Part shown: piece by piece, positions 41,857-51,209 of the stretch
Position numbering within the stretch: position 1 is the stretch's first letter
Layout of the letters: each line of letters begins with the position of its first letter
Assembly: GCA_965116965.1 (NCBI GenBank)
Contig: OZ220743.1
Coordinates: 248,001 to 312,000, forward strand
Source of the DNA: Aldehydirespirator sp965116965
GTDB taxonomy: Bacteria > Actinomycetota > Acidimicrobiia > Acidimicrobiales > Aldehydirespiratoraceae
Length of the DNA: 64,000 bases
Reading direction: 5' to 3'
Translations under genes and position numbers: made by a program
The notes under the pieces: model-generated
What the model was told of the DNA's origin: nothing
What the model saw: the letters and a program-made list of their open reading frames with translations, nothing else
Database searches by the model: none

Positions 41857-44511
41857 TCATCTTGTGAACATCTCGCCCTGAGTGAAGACGCGGCTTGTCT
41901 GGGCGGCCGCTTGGCGCGAGAGGCGGTCTTGGCTGGTCGTCAGCGATTGGTACATGGTGCGCTCGCGCTCGCCCTCGGGGAGCAGTTCGCTCAGGACGCG
42001 TGCGAGGTCCCAGAACCCGGGGGAGTCGCCGTGACCGGACCAGGCCAGCAAGTCCACGACATCGGCCGAACGTCCGGCGTCCCAGAGCTGGGCGGCGAGA
42101 TGAAGGAAGTCGATCACCGGGCTGTCCGGCCGGATGCGGATATCCCTTCGTTCGTGAGGCCCGAGCAGTGAGAACTTCTGGCCGGTCCGGTGGACCATGC
42201 CGCCTGCGAGCCGCGCGTCGTCGAGGCTGACCGAGAAGGCGCGCGACAGCTTGATCGCTTCGTCGTCGGGTATCGGAACGGTGAGGTATGCCCAGCGCCA
42301 GCTCACGTACAGAAGGGACTGGTCGTCGAGCATCTTGAGGGCTTCAGCGCTCATCAGCCGCCCCATGGCGTGCCGCGCCACCGTCTTGCGGGCCAGCTCC
42401 ATGAGATCGGCTACCGAAACGTCGGAGCCGTCGAGTCGGGTCACGCTGCGGTGGCGGGCGAACACTTCGAAAGCGGGCCCGACTGCGGACACGAAATAGT
42501 CGGCGCCCCGCAGCCCCATGTGCTCGAAGGAGTCGAGCCGCTCGTGCACCACCCGGTTGAGTTCGGCCTCGACCTCGTCGTAGAAGGCGCCACCTGCTTC
42601 CCGAAGTGGCCGGCAGACGAGCACGACGGAGCTGCCCAGCGCGGCCTTGACGTGCGCCACGGGACGACCCGCCATCTCCGAGCGGATCGGCCACGAGGTG
42701 GTGACGCCCAGCCCGGCGACGCGCAGCGCCAGCAGCAGCTTCTCCCAAGCCTTGACGTCGGTGTGGGCGAAGACGATGGCAACGACGCCATCGGGCTTCA
42801 CCACGCGGGCCACTTCCGACAGGGCGGCACTGAGGCGCCGGTCGAACTCCTCCTCCGTGATGTGGCCTCTCATGCCCGGACGGCACCGGTTCTGCACGAT
42901 CTCCTGGGCCTTGGGCGTCCAAGGTGTGACGAAGTGCTCGGGGTACAGATGCCCGACGCTTCGCTTGAGCCATACGTAGAAGAAGTCCGACAAGTCCGAG
43001 TACATCACCGAGAAGTAGTACGGCGGGTCGATTAGCACCGCGTCGAACTCGCCGTCCGCGAACGGCAGCGACCGGGCGTCGCCGCGCAGCACGGTCGCAG
43101 GGCCGTCTCCCGCTTGAGCGCAGTGCCTGATGACCTTGCAGATCGCGGACACCGCGTCGTCCCAGGATCCCGAGCCGGTGCGGAACGGGTAGTTCTCGCA
43201 GAAGTCCCACCGCATCTGCACCGTCTGGCCCGGGAACGTGCCCCGGATCTTCTCGCTGCTGGTTTGCCAGCTCGAGAATGCGGAGTTGCGGTCGGCGACC
43301 TTGTCGAGCGCGAACGCCAGATACGTGGCGACTGCCCTGGCCCGGTCGGGGTCCATCCCTTCGTTGACCATCTCGGTGTGCGAGTCGCGGATCGACGCGG
43401 CCAGCGTCGCGAACAGCACGAGTTGGCGGTCGGTGAACAAGGAGCGCCATGTGCGGTACCCGTAGGGCAGGAACTGGAGGTTTCTGTACCCGATTTCATC
43501 CACGTCTTCGTCAGGCAGCCGAGATGTGCCGTCGTCGAACTCGGCGTCGGCAAGGTCCGCAACTTCGGCACGAGCGAGCATCGGCCCTTCCAGTTCGACA
43601 GGCGTGGGGCTCCGGTAGGTGCGGCTGCGGCCTTCTACGTCACACACTGCATAGAGCCTGTAGCCGAACTCGTTGTCGCGGCTGTACTGCTTCACGTCTC
43701 GTTGGGGCGCGGTGATGCCCGAGATCGGGCAAGTCACGCTGCCCGCGGACTCGAAACCCTCCTTAAGGCTCGGATCGTCGGGCAGAGTCCCCTGCTGCAC
43801 CTCAATGTGCACTCCCTCCGACGAAGCCGAGGTGGTCACCCAGGCGTTGCGCCGGGCTGCGGCTAGCAGCCGGGAGCTGAGGATCGGGATCTCTGCCGCA
43901 ACGTTGGGGTCAGGGCTCTGCATCGTGCGTACCCAGAAGTAGTAGGGCGCTGGATCGCTCCGACCTTCCGCCCGGGGATAGAGGTGGTCGACGGCATTCT
44001 GTGTGGTCTTCGACACCCATTTGGCCCACCGCTCGACGTCCGCAGCGAGACCGTTGCGCCCCAATTCGTCGTGGTCCCGGTACCGCTGCGGATAGTCGAG
44101 ACATGCCAACTCAAGGAGATGGGCGACCGGGTTGAGGTCCATTGCCGTCGTGTCGCACCCGAGGCGCAGGGCCTCCAACGGGATGGCGCCACCGCCCGCG
44201 AAGCAGTCCAGAACCTTCGGTCGGCTTGCTGCCGTGTCTTGGATCCGGTCGCGGAGCCAAGCGATCGCCTGATTGCTAGGCAATGCCTTCGTGGTCATCG
44301 CCTCCGCGATCTTCTCTTCAACCTCCGCTGTGTCTTCGCCGTCGTCGATCAGCGAGGCGGCGGCAACGGCTCTGGCCATCGGCAGCGGCCTCCGGGCCCA
44401 CCAGGTGTGCATTGTGGAGATGTGGCCGTTGTGGGTGCGCTTGTCGGTGTCGGACGCTTCGTTGATCGCCCGCAGCGGCAGCGTCTCCTCAATCAGCCTC
44501 TTAGCGGTCAT
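41857..44511 (-). CDS. Locus B: DUF1156/COG1743 adenine-specific DNA methyltransferase
   Basis: 884 residues with an N-terminal DUF1156 domain (RLIEETLPLRAINEASD; HTWWARRPLPMARAVA), motif I DCFAGGGAIPLEALRLG near 101 and catalytic DPPYYFSVMYSDLSDFF near 493. The site matching the locus A zinc-ribbon cysteines reads MQSPDPNVAAEIPIL and TCPISGITAP, so the metal knuckles are mostly lost. It starts by ATGA overlap with the helicase stop, confirming translation coupling. It should methylate adenine to mark host DNA; target sequence unknown. Confidence 0.92.
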   Translation of the reverse strand: MTAKRLIEETLPLRAINEASDTDKRTHNGHISTMHTWWARRPLPMARAVAAASLIDDGEDTAEVEEKIAEAMTTKALPSNQAIAWLRDRIQDTAASRPKVLDCFAGGGAIPLEALRLGCDTTAMDLNPVAHLLELACLDYPQRYRDHDELGRNGLAADVERWAKWVSKTTQNAVDHLYPRAEGRSDPAPYYFWVRTMQSPDPNVAAEIPILSSRLLAAARRNAWVTTSASSEGVHIEVQQGTLPDDPSLKEGFESAGSVTCPISGITAPQRDVKQYSRDNEFGYRLYAVCDVEGRSRTYRSPTPVELEGPMLARAEVADLADAEFDDGTSRLPDEDVDEIGYRNLQFLPYGYRTWRSLFTDRQLVLFATLAASIRDSHTEMVNEGMDPDRARAVATYLAFALDKVADRNSAFSSWQTSSEKIRGTFPGQTVQMRWDFCENYPFRTGSGSWDDAVSAICKVIRHCAQAGDGPATVLRGDARSLPFADGEFDAVLIDPPYYFSVMYSDLSDFFYVWLKRSVGHLYPEHFVTPWTPKAQEIVQNRCRPGMRGHITEEEFDRRLSAALSEVARVVKPDGVVAIVFAHTDVKAWEKLLLALRVAGLGVTTSWPIRSEMAGRPVAHVKAALGSSVVLVCRPLREAGGAFYDEVEAELNRVVHERLDSFEHMGLRGADYFVSAVGPAFEVFARHRSVTRLDGSDVSVADLMELARKTVARHAMGRLMSAEALKMLDDQSLLYVSWRWAYLTVPIPDDEAIKLSRAFSVSLDDARLAGGMVHRTGQKFSLLGPHERRDIRIRPDSPVIDFLHLAAQLWDAGRSADVVDLLAWSGHGDSPGFWDLARVLSELLPEGERERTMYQSLTTSQDRLSRQAAAQTSRVFTQGEMFTR

Positions 44512-47500
44512 GGGAGGGCCTCAGCCGCTTCGATTACGGGCTGCGGGTCCACCCGGTAGCGCACGTCCAGTCTGGAGGCCCAGTGGCTGGCGAGTGCGCT
44601 GGCCGGGTTCTGGACTCGGTACAGGCGCGGCTCGGCGGTCGCGCAGTCCAACACCACATAGAGCCAATAGTTGTCTCCGAGTTCGATGGCCTTGGAGAAC
44701 TCTGACCAGGTCAAGACAACGCTGCCCACCCCCGCGCGTCCCTTGACCTCGATCCGACGCCGTTCCCCGCCCTTGATCGACAGCAGGTCGAATCCGACAT
44801 TGTCTGTCTCCACTGACTTCACCTCTGCGCCGCGGACGTCGGTCTCGTGGCGGACTGCGACTCTCACCGCGATCTGCTCTATCTCGCGCCTGGAGAGCCC
44901 TACACCCGCACTTCGAGTCTTGTGACGCTCCTCATCGCGGTCGTCAGCGTTGTCGACGGGCAGCACGAGGGCTTTGGCGAGGATCCGCACCGGTCCCCGA
45001 TGGATGCGGCGCGACTTACGGACCTCGCTGAGACGGCGGTCGCGCTTCTCTTCGGTGCTAGCCCTGCCCAGCTCGGCCCGGCGCAGCCGTCCGCTGGCCG
45101 AGGCAACGCCGGCTTCGATCTCGGCGTCGAGATCGAAGAGGGTCTCCTGCTGGCCGCTCAGAATCAGACTGAACGCCCGGGTGAGATAGTCCTCCGCGAT
45201 GTAGGCGGCGCGCTCGCGCTCGGCTCGCACCCGCTGGTAGTGGCGTTCGAACTCGTGGCGACGCCCCCATGCGATCACGGCGTCGTCGCTGGCAAGTTCC
45301 ATCCTGGGCACCTGGCCCCTGTGGTCGATCAGGTCGTACAGCAGGATCCGCTCCGCGGCGAGCGTTCCTCCCGGGGTCTCGGTGATTGAGGCGAACGCCC
45401 GGTGCGCTGTCTCGCCATTGCCGTCGACGCTGTCGGCGGCAACGAAGAACACCACCATGGGCGTGGTGACGTCTGGTGCGCCGAACACGGCTCCGGCCTC
45501 GACGTCGGCGCGGGTCTGTTTGATGATCGCCTGGATGGCGGCGTCGAAGAGCGGGTGGCCCGGGCCGCACAACTCGGCTTCGGGAGCGACGGCTCCATCC
45601 GCGGCCACGGGCGCGCGCAGTGCGACCGCCCGATCAAATGTAAGTCGCTCATATCGAGGGTAGATCTCCCGGGTCGCGCCGGACAGGCGCGAGGCGGCGA
45701 CGAGTTGATCGGGGGTGCGGGTGACTCGCAGTGTGTTGTCGAGCCTGTCGGTAACTGCACCGCCGAGAAAGTCCATGGTGTCGCGGAAGAACCGTTCGAG
45801 GTAGCCCGGTGGAAGGCGGCGCTCCTCGGCCCGCGCTGCCGAATCGGCCTGCGCCTGCCAGTCCAGGTGGTGCGCCGCGAGCGCCTTCGCGGTCAGCGTT
45901 CGGAACTTCTCCTCGATCTCCGGATCAATCGCTTCACCGCCCAGTTGATCGATCGCCTGCTGCTGAGTGACTTCCCCGGTGAGAACCTGCTCAATGAGCT
46001 CTGCCAGACGCGTCCCGGCGAAGATCTCGCCGATCACGTCGAACACGCTCTCGCCTAGCGTCTCGGCCATGTTCTCCAGCTTGGTCAGCAGCGTGAGCAG
46101 CACTGCGCCCTCCCGCGTGTTCACCGCCACCAGGTTGTAGATGTGCACGTCACGGGTCTGTCCGATGCGGTGGATGCGACCCATCCGCTGTTCGAGCCGG
46201 TTGGGGTTCCACGGGATGTCGTAGTTCATCATCAGGTGACAGAACTGGAGGTTGATGCCCTCACCGGCGGCTTCGGTGGCGACCATGATCTGGGCCTGCT
46301 CCCGGAAGTGCTTCTCAGCGGCAATGCGGTCGCGCAGCTTCATTCCGCCGTGGATGACAGCCACCTCGAATCCCTCGACTGCGAGTCTCTCTGAGAGGAA
46401 GTCGAGCGTGTCCTTGTGCTCGGTGAAGATCAACAGCTTCAGCGAACGGTCACCCCGAAGGCCCTGCTTGTCGAGCACGTCGAGCAACTCGTTCAACTTG
46501 ACCTCAGTGCCAGCCGCCTCGGTTTGTTCAGCCTCTACGAGTAGAGGCCGCAGCACGTCCAACTCGGCTTCGAGTTCCTCCACTGTGGCCGGCAGCCACT
46601 CCTCGAGCGCCTGCTCCTCGAGCGCCCACCTGTCCTCCTCGGAGAGGTCGGCGAGCGAGTCGGCGTCGTCTCCCTGGGTCTGCGCCACGAAGTCCCGTCG
46701 GCTTCGTACGTAAGCCTCGGGATCGGCGAGCGCCCTCTCGAGCCGAGCCGTGCGGCGCTCCAGAGTCCGCTTGATCGCCCGCACCGAGGACGCCAGGCGC
46801 CGCTGCATCGTCGTGAGCGCGAACCCGGCCACACCCGCAGCGGCGTTGCCTCGTATGCGGGCCAACTCCGTGGACACGAACCGGGTCACTGCCTCATAGA
46901 GGTCCAGCTCGCGGCCAGCCAGCGCATAGGCCACGGTATGGGGATGGCGGGGCTTGAACAGGCTGTTGCCTGCCATGTCCACCATTTCCTCCTTGAACAC
47001 CTTGCGGTAATGCTGCGGGTTCAGCTCGATCGTCCCGGTCGGGCAGACCTCCCCGTAGGCGTCACGGTCCACCAGGCGCAGCAGCCCCCACAGCGACGAG
47101 TTCCGCCCCGAGTGCGGGGTGGCCGTGAGACACATCAGCCGGTGCGCCTTCTCCGACACCTGCTCGGCGGCTCGGTAGCGGCCACTGCGCTTCTTGATCC
47201 GCCCTCGGGCGTCGACTTGGAGCGTGTAGCCGTGGGCCTCGTCCAAGATCGCCAGGTCCCAGCGCTTGTCGGCCGCCGCGAAGGCATCCAGAACCTCCTC
47301 GCGCTTGAGCCAGTCCCTCGACACGATCACGAAGTCGTGCAGGTCCCAAGGGTTCTGTGTCGGGTTGGCGTCGAAAGTCGAAGAGTCGAGTTGGGCGCAG
47401 TGGATGCCGAAGCGCTCCGCGAGCTCACGCTGCCACTGGGGGCGCAGGTTCGCGGGCGTCACGATCAGCACCCGGTCGGCAGCGCGTCGAACGATCAGCT

Positions 47501-47924
47501 CCTTGATGTACAGGCCCGCCATGATCGTCTTGCCCGCTCCGGGGTCGTCCGCTAGCAGGAAGCGCAGCACGGGCTCTTCGAGGAAGGTGCCGTACACGGC
47601 GTCGAGTTGATGCGGCAGCGGCGAGATTCGAGATACTGCCAGTCCCGGCATGTCGTGGCGGAAAGCGTTCTCGATCCGCCACGCCTCCACCCCGAGACGG
47701 AAGCGCCGCGGATCCCCGTCGAACAACGGGTTGTCGGAGGAAGCCACGATCTCAATGCCGGTCAGTTCTTCCTCTGCCAGCGTCATCTCACCCAACCCAC
47801 CAGACGGGCCACGGAACACGAACTCCCAGAACGGCCCCTCCCGGACCCGGACCAGCGTCACGGCATCCTCCTCACCCGGAAATCGCACCCGAGCATCAGG
47901 CACCAGCCGTGACGGCTCAAACAT
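44508..47924 (-). CDS. Locus B: SNF2-family helicase with C-terminal DUF3883 domain
   Basis: 1138 residues. Core motifs are DDPGAGKTIMAGLYIKEL near 128, DEAH near 226, TATPHSGRN near 265, TEAAGEGINLQ near 560 and RMGRIHRIGQ near 593. The C-terminal DUF3883 segment has VGFDLLSIKGG and RIEVKGRAG, again a D...ExK-like spacing. It is the first gene of locus B and overlaps the methyltransferase start by 4 bp. TACTCT on the minus strand ends four bases before the ATG, so a nearly leaderless mRNA is likely. Sequence and order make it the counterpart of the locus A helicase. Confidence 0.92.
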   Translation of the reverse strand: MFEPSRLVPDARVRFPGEEDAVTLVRVREGPFWEFVFRGPSGGLGEMTLAEEELTGIEIVASSDNPLFDGDPRRFRLGVEAWRIENAFRHDMPGLAVSRISPLPHQLDAVYGTFLEEPVLRFLLADDPGAGKTIMAGLYIKELIVRRAADRVLIVTPANLRPQWQRELAERFGIHCAQLDSSTFDANPTQNPWDLHDFVIVSRDWLKREEVLDAFAAADKRWDLAILDEAHGYTLQVDARGRIKKRSGRYRAAEQVSEKAHRLMCLTATPHSGRNSSLWGLLRLVDRDAYGEVCPTGTIELNPQHYRKVFKEEMVDMAGNSLFKPRHPHTVAYALAGRELDLYEAVTRFVSTELARIRGNAAAGVAGFALTTMQRRLASSVRAIKRTLERRTARLERALADPEAYVRSRRDFVAQTQGDDADSLADLSEEDRWALEEQALEEWLPATVEELEAELDVLRPLLVEAEQTEAAGTEVKLNELLDVLDKQGLRGDRSLKLLIFTEHKDTLDFLSERLAVEGFEVAVIHGGMKLRDRIAAEKHFREQAQIMVATEAAGEGINLQFCHLMMNYDIPWNPNRLEQRMGRIHRIGQTRDVHIYNLVAVNTREGAVLLTLLTKLENMAETLGESVFDVIGEIFAGTRLAELIEQVLTGEVTQQQAIDQLGGEAIDPEIEEKFRTLTAKALAAHHLDWQAQADSAARAEERRLPPGYLERFFRDTMDFLGGAVTDRLDNTLRVTRTPDQLVAASRLSGATREIYPRYERLTFDRAVALRAPVAADGAVAPEAELCGPGHPLFDAAIQAIIKQTRADVEAGAVFGAPDVTTPMVVFFVAADSVDGNGETAHRAFASITETPGGTLAAERILLYDLIDHRGQVPRMELASDDAVIAWGRRHEFERHYQRVRAERERAAYIAEDYLTRAFSLILSGQQETLFDLDAEIEAGVASASGRLRRAELGRASTEEKRDRRLSEVRKSRRIHRGPVRILAKALVLPVDNADDRDEERHKTRSAGVGLSRREIEQIAVRVAVRHETDVRGAEVKSVETDNVGFDLLSIKGGERRRIEVKGRAGVGSVVLTWSEFSKAIELGDNYWLYVVLDCATAEPRLYRVQNPASALASHWASRLDVRYRVDPQPVIEAAEALP

Positions 47925-48025
47925 TCCGAGAGTATGACACGGCCTCGTGTGCCCACCTGCGAGGGGAGCGCATCAGCCCAGGCATGCATCGCCAGCGCGC
48001 TCCAGGGGGAGGGTAGGTTCGGTCC

Positions 48026-48532
48026 GTGGCCGTCAGCCCCATAGTCTCGCTCGCGTCCAGCATGCACGCTGGCCCGCTGACATATGCCCTCCTACTGGGA
48101 TCGGGCATCAGCGTCGGTTCCGGCGTACCAAGCGGCTGGGAAGTCACCCTCAGCCTCATTGAACGTCTAGCCCGGCTCCACGGAGAAGATGTGGGCGATG
48201 ACCCGATCGCGTGGTACCGGGGGCGTGTCGGCGGCGACCCCGACTACTCCGAGGTGCTTGCGGAGTTGGCTCCGACCTCCGCCGATCGAAGGAACCTCCT
48301 GTCGCAGTACTTCGAGCCGACCGATGAGGAGCGAGAGCAAGGCTTGAAACTGCCGACCGATGCTCACCACGCGGTGGCCAGGCTCGTCGCCGACGGCTTC
48401 GTGCGAGTGGTCGTCACGACGAACTTCGACCGCCTCCTTGAGGTCGCGCTCTCGGACGCGGGGGTGCAGGCCAGCGTGGTTTCAAGCGCGGCTCACGCCG
48501 CAGGTGCGATGCCGATCGCACACAGCCGATGA
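48026..48532 (+). pseudogene. SIR2-like protein, N-terminal part only
   Basis: 168 residues of a SIR2-type NAD-binding domain: YALLLGSGISVGSGVPSGWE at the start and VVVTTNFDRLLEVAL near 132. After GAMPIAHSR the frame stops, before the position of the catalytic histidine (usual V-H-G-D). Standalone SIR2 defence proteins are much longer, so this is a truncated gene, or at best a shortened one. The GTG start has TAGGTT six bases upstream. It is divergent from locus B across 101 bp and was probably part of the same defence island. Confidence 0.7.
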
Positions 48533-48592
48533 GAAGACCGACAACCGTCGCGCACGGTGGCAGTGGCCGTGAGTACTTGGGAAGTCTTGAAC

Positions 48593-48970
48593 ATGGACTC
48601 CGTCAATGGCGCCTTCTTTGATGCGGGACGGCGCATGACGCCTGTTTCAGATCACCTGCTGGATGTTATGCGCCACGCCATTTCGGACATTGTTCCTGAA
48701 CCGGACGTGTATGAGGAACTCTTCGATGAGGCGGAATACCTCATGGGAATTGCATTCGCGGCCCACTCCCGCAACGGAAGATCGCCTCCAACTAGGGCCG
48801 TGTGGCGATATTACGAGGCTGACGGATTCGCCGGAACCTTCGTGCGTCGCCATGCGAAGGTTCTGGTGGCCGCGGATGTCTTCAGTGAGTTAGACCACCT
48901 CACACAAACCTGTGATGACTATGAGGAGTTCCAGAGACAACTCTACGGCAGGCTTCGATACAGATCCTAG
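48593..48970 (+). CDS. Hypothetical protein
   Basis: A 125-residue soluble protein starting MDSVNGAFFDAGRRMTPVSD, with a later segment YYEADGFAGTFVRRHAKVLV and an acidic end DDYEEFQRQLYGRL. GGGAAG lies about ten bases before this ATG; a longer frame from 48557 has no good signal. The base composition is visibly lower in GC than the neighbours. I do not recognise it. It lies in an accessory region after the SIR2 fragment. The 163-base gap that follows contains a short membrane-helix-like tail on the minus strand (AAVWAFAAAALSLLG) that looks like a scrap of another gene. Confidence 0.55.
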   Translation: MDSVNGAFFDAGRRMTPVSDHLLDVMRHAISDIVPEPDVYEELFDEAEYLMGIAFAAHSRNGRSPPTRAVWRYYEADGFAGTFVRRHAKVLVAADVFSELDHLTQTCDDYEEFQRQLYGRLRYRS

Positions 48971-49133
48971 ATTCGACCACGCGCAGGCAGGGATCGGGCT
49001 TGCATCAGGCGGCCGAGGAGGCTGAGGGCGGCCGCGGCGAAGGCCCAGACCGCGGCCACCGCTAACGCGGCCGACGACGAACGTTATCGCTGATGACTCC
49101 TAAGGTTCGATCTGAAATCGGGACGCACAGCCA

Positions 49134-49634
49134 TCAATCGGGGTGCAACCGTCGCTTCATGTACCGGCATACATTGCCGTACGGACCGCCTTCAAGGCTA
49201 TCCACACGTTGGTGCGAGATGTCGACGTGATTTCCCAGCTTGCTTACCCAGGTACCGGTAGCAGGGTCCTGCCGAGTCGCGTGTTTAGGCACGCCATGCT
49301 TAGCGTAGAGAGCGATCTTCTCATAGCCCGCTTCAACCTCGCCGTCATCACAAGGTTCGTAGCCGAGCGAGGCAAAGGCCACCTCGAATGCTTCAAGCGT
49401 CTCTTCGTTTGGTGCATCATCGGGCCAATACACATCTCCTGATCGAGCTTCACCGGGAGGCCACCAGTGGATTCTCGTGTCGCCTGCCGCGAAGGCAACG
49501 CAATTGTAAGCCTCGTCAAACGGACTCTCTATGCTGAAGAAGTCCCGAGTGCCTAGATGTGGGAATCCCGCTTCCAGTTGAGCTGTGGTTTCTTGGTCAG
49601 CTATGGATTGAGCCAACCGCTCTCTTCTCCCCAC
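49134..49634 (-). CDS. Hypothetical protein, DUF7689-like
   Basis: About 166 residues with a conserved-looking core: AYNCVAFAAGDTRIHWWPPG, YWPDDAPNEETLEAFEVAF, GYEPCDDGEVEAGYEKIALY and a late KLGNHVDISHQRVDSLEGG. I believe this is the family now listed as DUF7689 (function unknown, often with a papain-like Cys near the YNC motif), but I cannot confirm. It is the last gene of a three-gene minus-strand operon and overlaps the preceding gene by 34 bp, so the GTG used as start is uncertain. Lower GC than flanks. Confidence 0.6.
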   Translation of the reverse strand: MGRRERLAQSIADQETTAQLEAGFPHLGTRDFFSIESPFDEAYNCVAFAAGDTRIHWWPPGEARSGDVYWPDDAPNEETLEAFEVAFASLGYEPCDDGEVEAGYEKIALYAKHGVPKHATRQDPATGTWVSKLGNHVDISHQRVDSLEGGPYGNVCRYMKRRLHPD

Positions 49635-50263
49635 TTGAGCCAGGCTTGTTGCGCCTCCTCCGGGGTGCGTGTCGCCTCGGCAGGGTTCTCCCTGGTGATG
49701 GAGAACAACGCTTGTGTCCAGAGCCGTTCTCCGTCACCGATCTGCTCAAGGATCAGAGGGATAGCGGGTTTGCCCATTGCAATGATGGATTGGTAGGCGG
49801 AATGACTCCACTTCTCCGTCACTGATGACACGAACACGGTCTCCGTCTTCCACGCCGCTACCAAGGCTTCGAAGTGTTGGCGGCGCGCAGAATCCAGAGC
49901 GTGCCTCAACGATTCCTCTAGGTCGTGGGCGCTCCAGACGATCTTCCCGACTTGGCTCACCAATAGGACGCTCATGGGGCGCGACTCTGACGGTCGCTTT
50001 GCTACTCGCGAGGTGCCTGACAACCATGCATTCGACCGCCACTTGACGAGACCGTAACCGACCGCACTGAATTCTCGTTGTGGCTCGCGAGCCTGGGGCT
50101 CATCTGCGGGAAGGCGCTGGGGCGGTTCATCGTGTATCCACGTCGAAATGTCACGGTGGGTAGGAAACAGCGCAGCGGCGACTCCTGTCGGCACGGATGC
50201 CGATACGCCTTCGCTCGCCTCCTCAGCCCAACGGTGCTTGAGTCGAGTCTGTGCAGGCATCAT
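49601..50263 (-). CDS. Hypothetical protein (middle gene of unknown operon)
   Basis: 220 residues. The C-terminal half is the recognisable part: WKTETVFVSSVTEKWSHSAY, IIAMGKPAIPLILEQIGDG and LFSITRENPAEATRTPEEA, resembling a small helical repeat domain seen in many bacterial hypothetical proteins of accessory regions. The N-terminal half is low in order. The start ATG overlaps the stop of the upstream gene (TAATG). I cannot give a function. Confidence 0.6.
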   Translation of the reverse strand: MMPAQTRLKHRWAEEASEGVSASVPTGVAAALFPTHRDISTWIHDEPPQRLPADEPQAREPQREFSAVGYGLVKWRSNAWLSGTSRVAKRPSESRPMSVLLVSQVGKIVWSAHDLEESLRHALDSARRQHFEALVAAWKTETVFVSSVTEKWSHSAYQSIIAMGKPAIPLILEQIGDGERLWTQALFSITRENPAEATRTPEEAQQAWLKWGEESGWLNP

Positions 50264-50919
50264 TACTCCTGTGCGGTGAGATTCGAGATCCCCGCCGATT
50301 CCAAGGTGTCTCGCAAGGATGACGCCTTGGCTAGCGCTCGATCTATCGTCTCTTTCATATTCAGCAGGTCTTCCTGGTCCAGCGCTACGTGAAGGAAGTC
50401 ACGAGTTCCCGCGCGGATGAAGTCGATCCGCAGCGAATGCGTCAGAACCGCCGCTGCCAAACCGTCCGTGATCTCATCACCAAAAATCGGCCTCACATCC
50501 GTCGTGATTCCACAGTCTAAGAACACGCGTTCGTGCAGTAGAGCCAGCTTCACGCTCTTGTAGAGGACGTTCATGGGGCCATGGTTGACCAAGGCCCTTA
50601 TCCGGCTAGCAAGGAGTTGCCGTTCGGAATGGCCAAGACCGAGTGCCTCAGCCGCGGGAATCGCATCGATGAGTTGGTCCAGGTCGAGACCTTGATCGTC
50701 TGCGTGGGCGATTAGCGACATGAGTGCGTCAAGCAACGTCGCAGCGATCTTGTGGTCGATTCCAGCAGACTTGCTGGCGAGCGCCGCGAAGTCGGACATG
50801 CCCGAAGGGCTGTGGAGTACCTCGGTGGCTCTCACGAGCGCGCTGAAGCCGTCCTCGGATACTTCATGCAGTTTCGCAAACGCTGGAACGAATGCGTCAG
50901 GTACGGCTGAAACGGGCAT
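50263..50919 (-). CDS. Hypothetical protein (first gene of unknown operon)
   Basis: 218 residues, mostly helical, with ALASKSAGIDHKIAATLLDA and a middle ALGLGHSERQLLASRIRALV. AGGAAAG immediately before the ATG at 50919 is a ribosome site; a GTG three bases up is possible. The next gene begins inside its stop codon, so the two are coupled. No characterised domain is visible. The 287 bases upstream to the HNH gene have no gene I can support and must hold the promoter. Confidence 0.6.
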   Translation of the reverse strand: MPVSAVPDAFVPAFAKLHEVSEDGFSALVRATEVLHSPSGMSDFAALASKSAGIDHKIAATLLDALMSLIAHADDQGLDLDQLIDAIPAAEALGLGHSERQLLASRIRALVNHGPMNVLYKSVKLALLHERVFLDCGITTDVRPIFGDEITDGLAAAVLTHSLRIDFIRAGTRDFLHVALDQEDLLNMKETIDRALAKASSLRDTLESAGISNLTAQE

Positions 50920-51209
50920 CACTTTCCTATCTGCACCGGGTTAGGGCCGCGCCGCATCTGAAGGAAGCGCTGGGCACGGCGAAGCCTCCAGACCCCGCCG
51001 CGGTTCTTGTCACCGGCATCGCCGCGTGCGTCGAACGGGCAGCGGCTACTTGGGGGCGTGCAACGTGGAGTTCCGCTGAGTTGACCAGTATCCCGTCATC
51101 GTGGCCTCTCTCCCTTCGCTGGCAGGGGGTACCTGCCGATGTCACAATACAAACGTCCGAGAGAGTTGCCAAGCAGCCCCGCATTGCAGCCGGTAGTCCA
51201 GCAAAGCGC

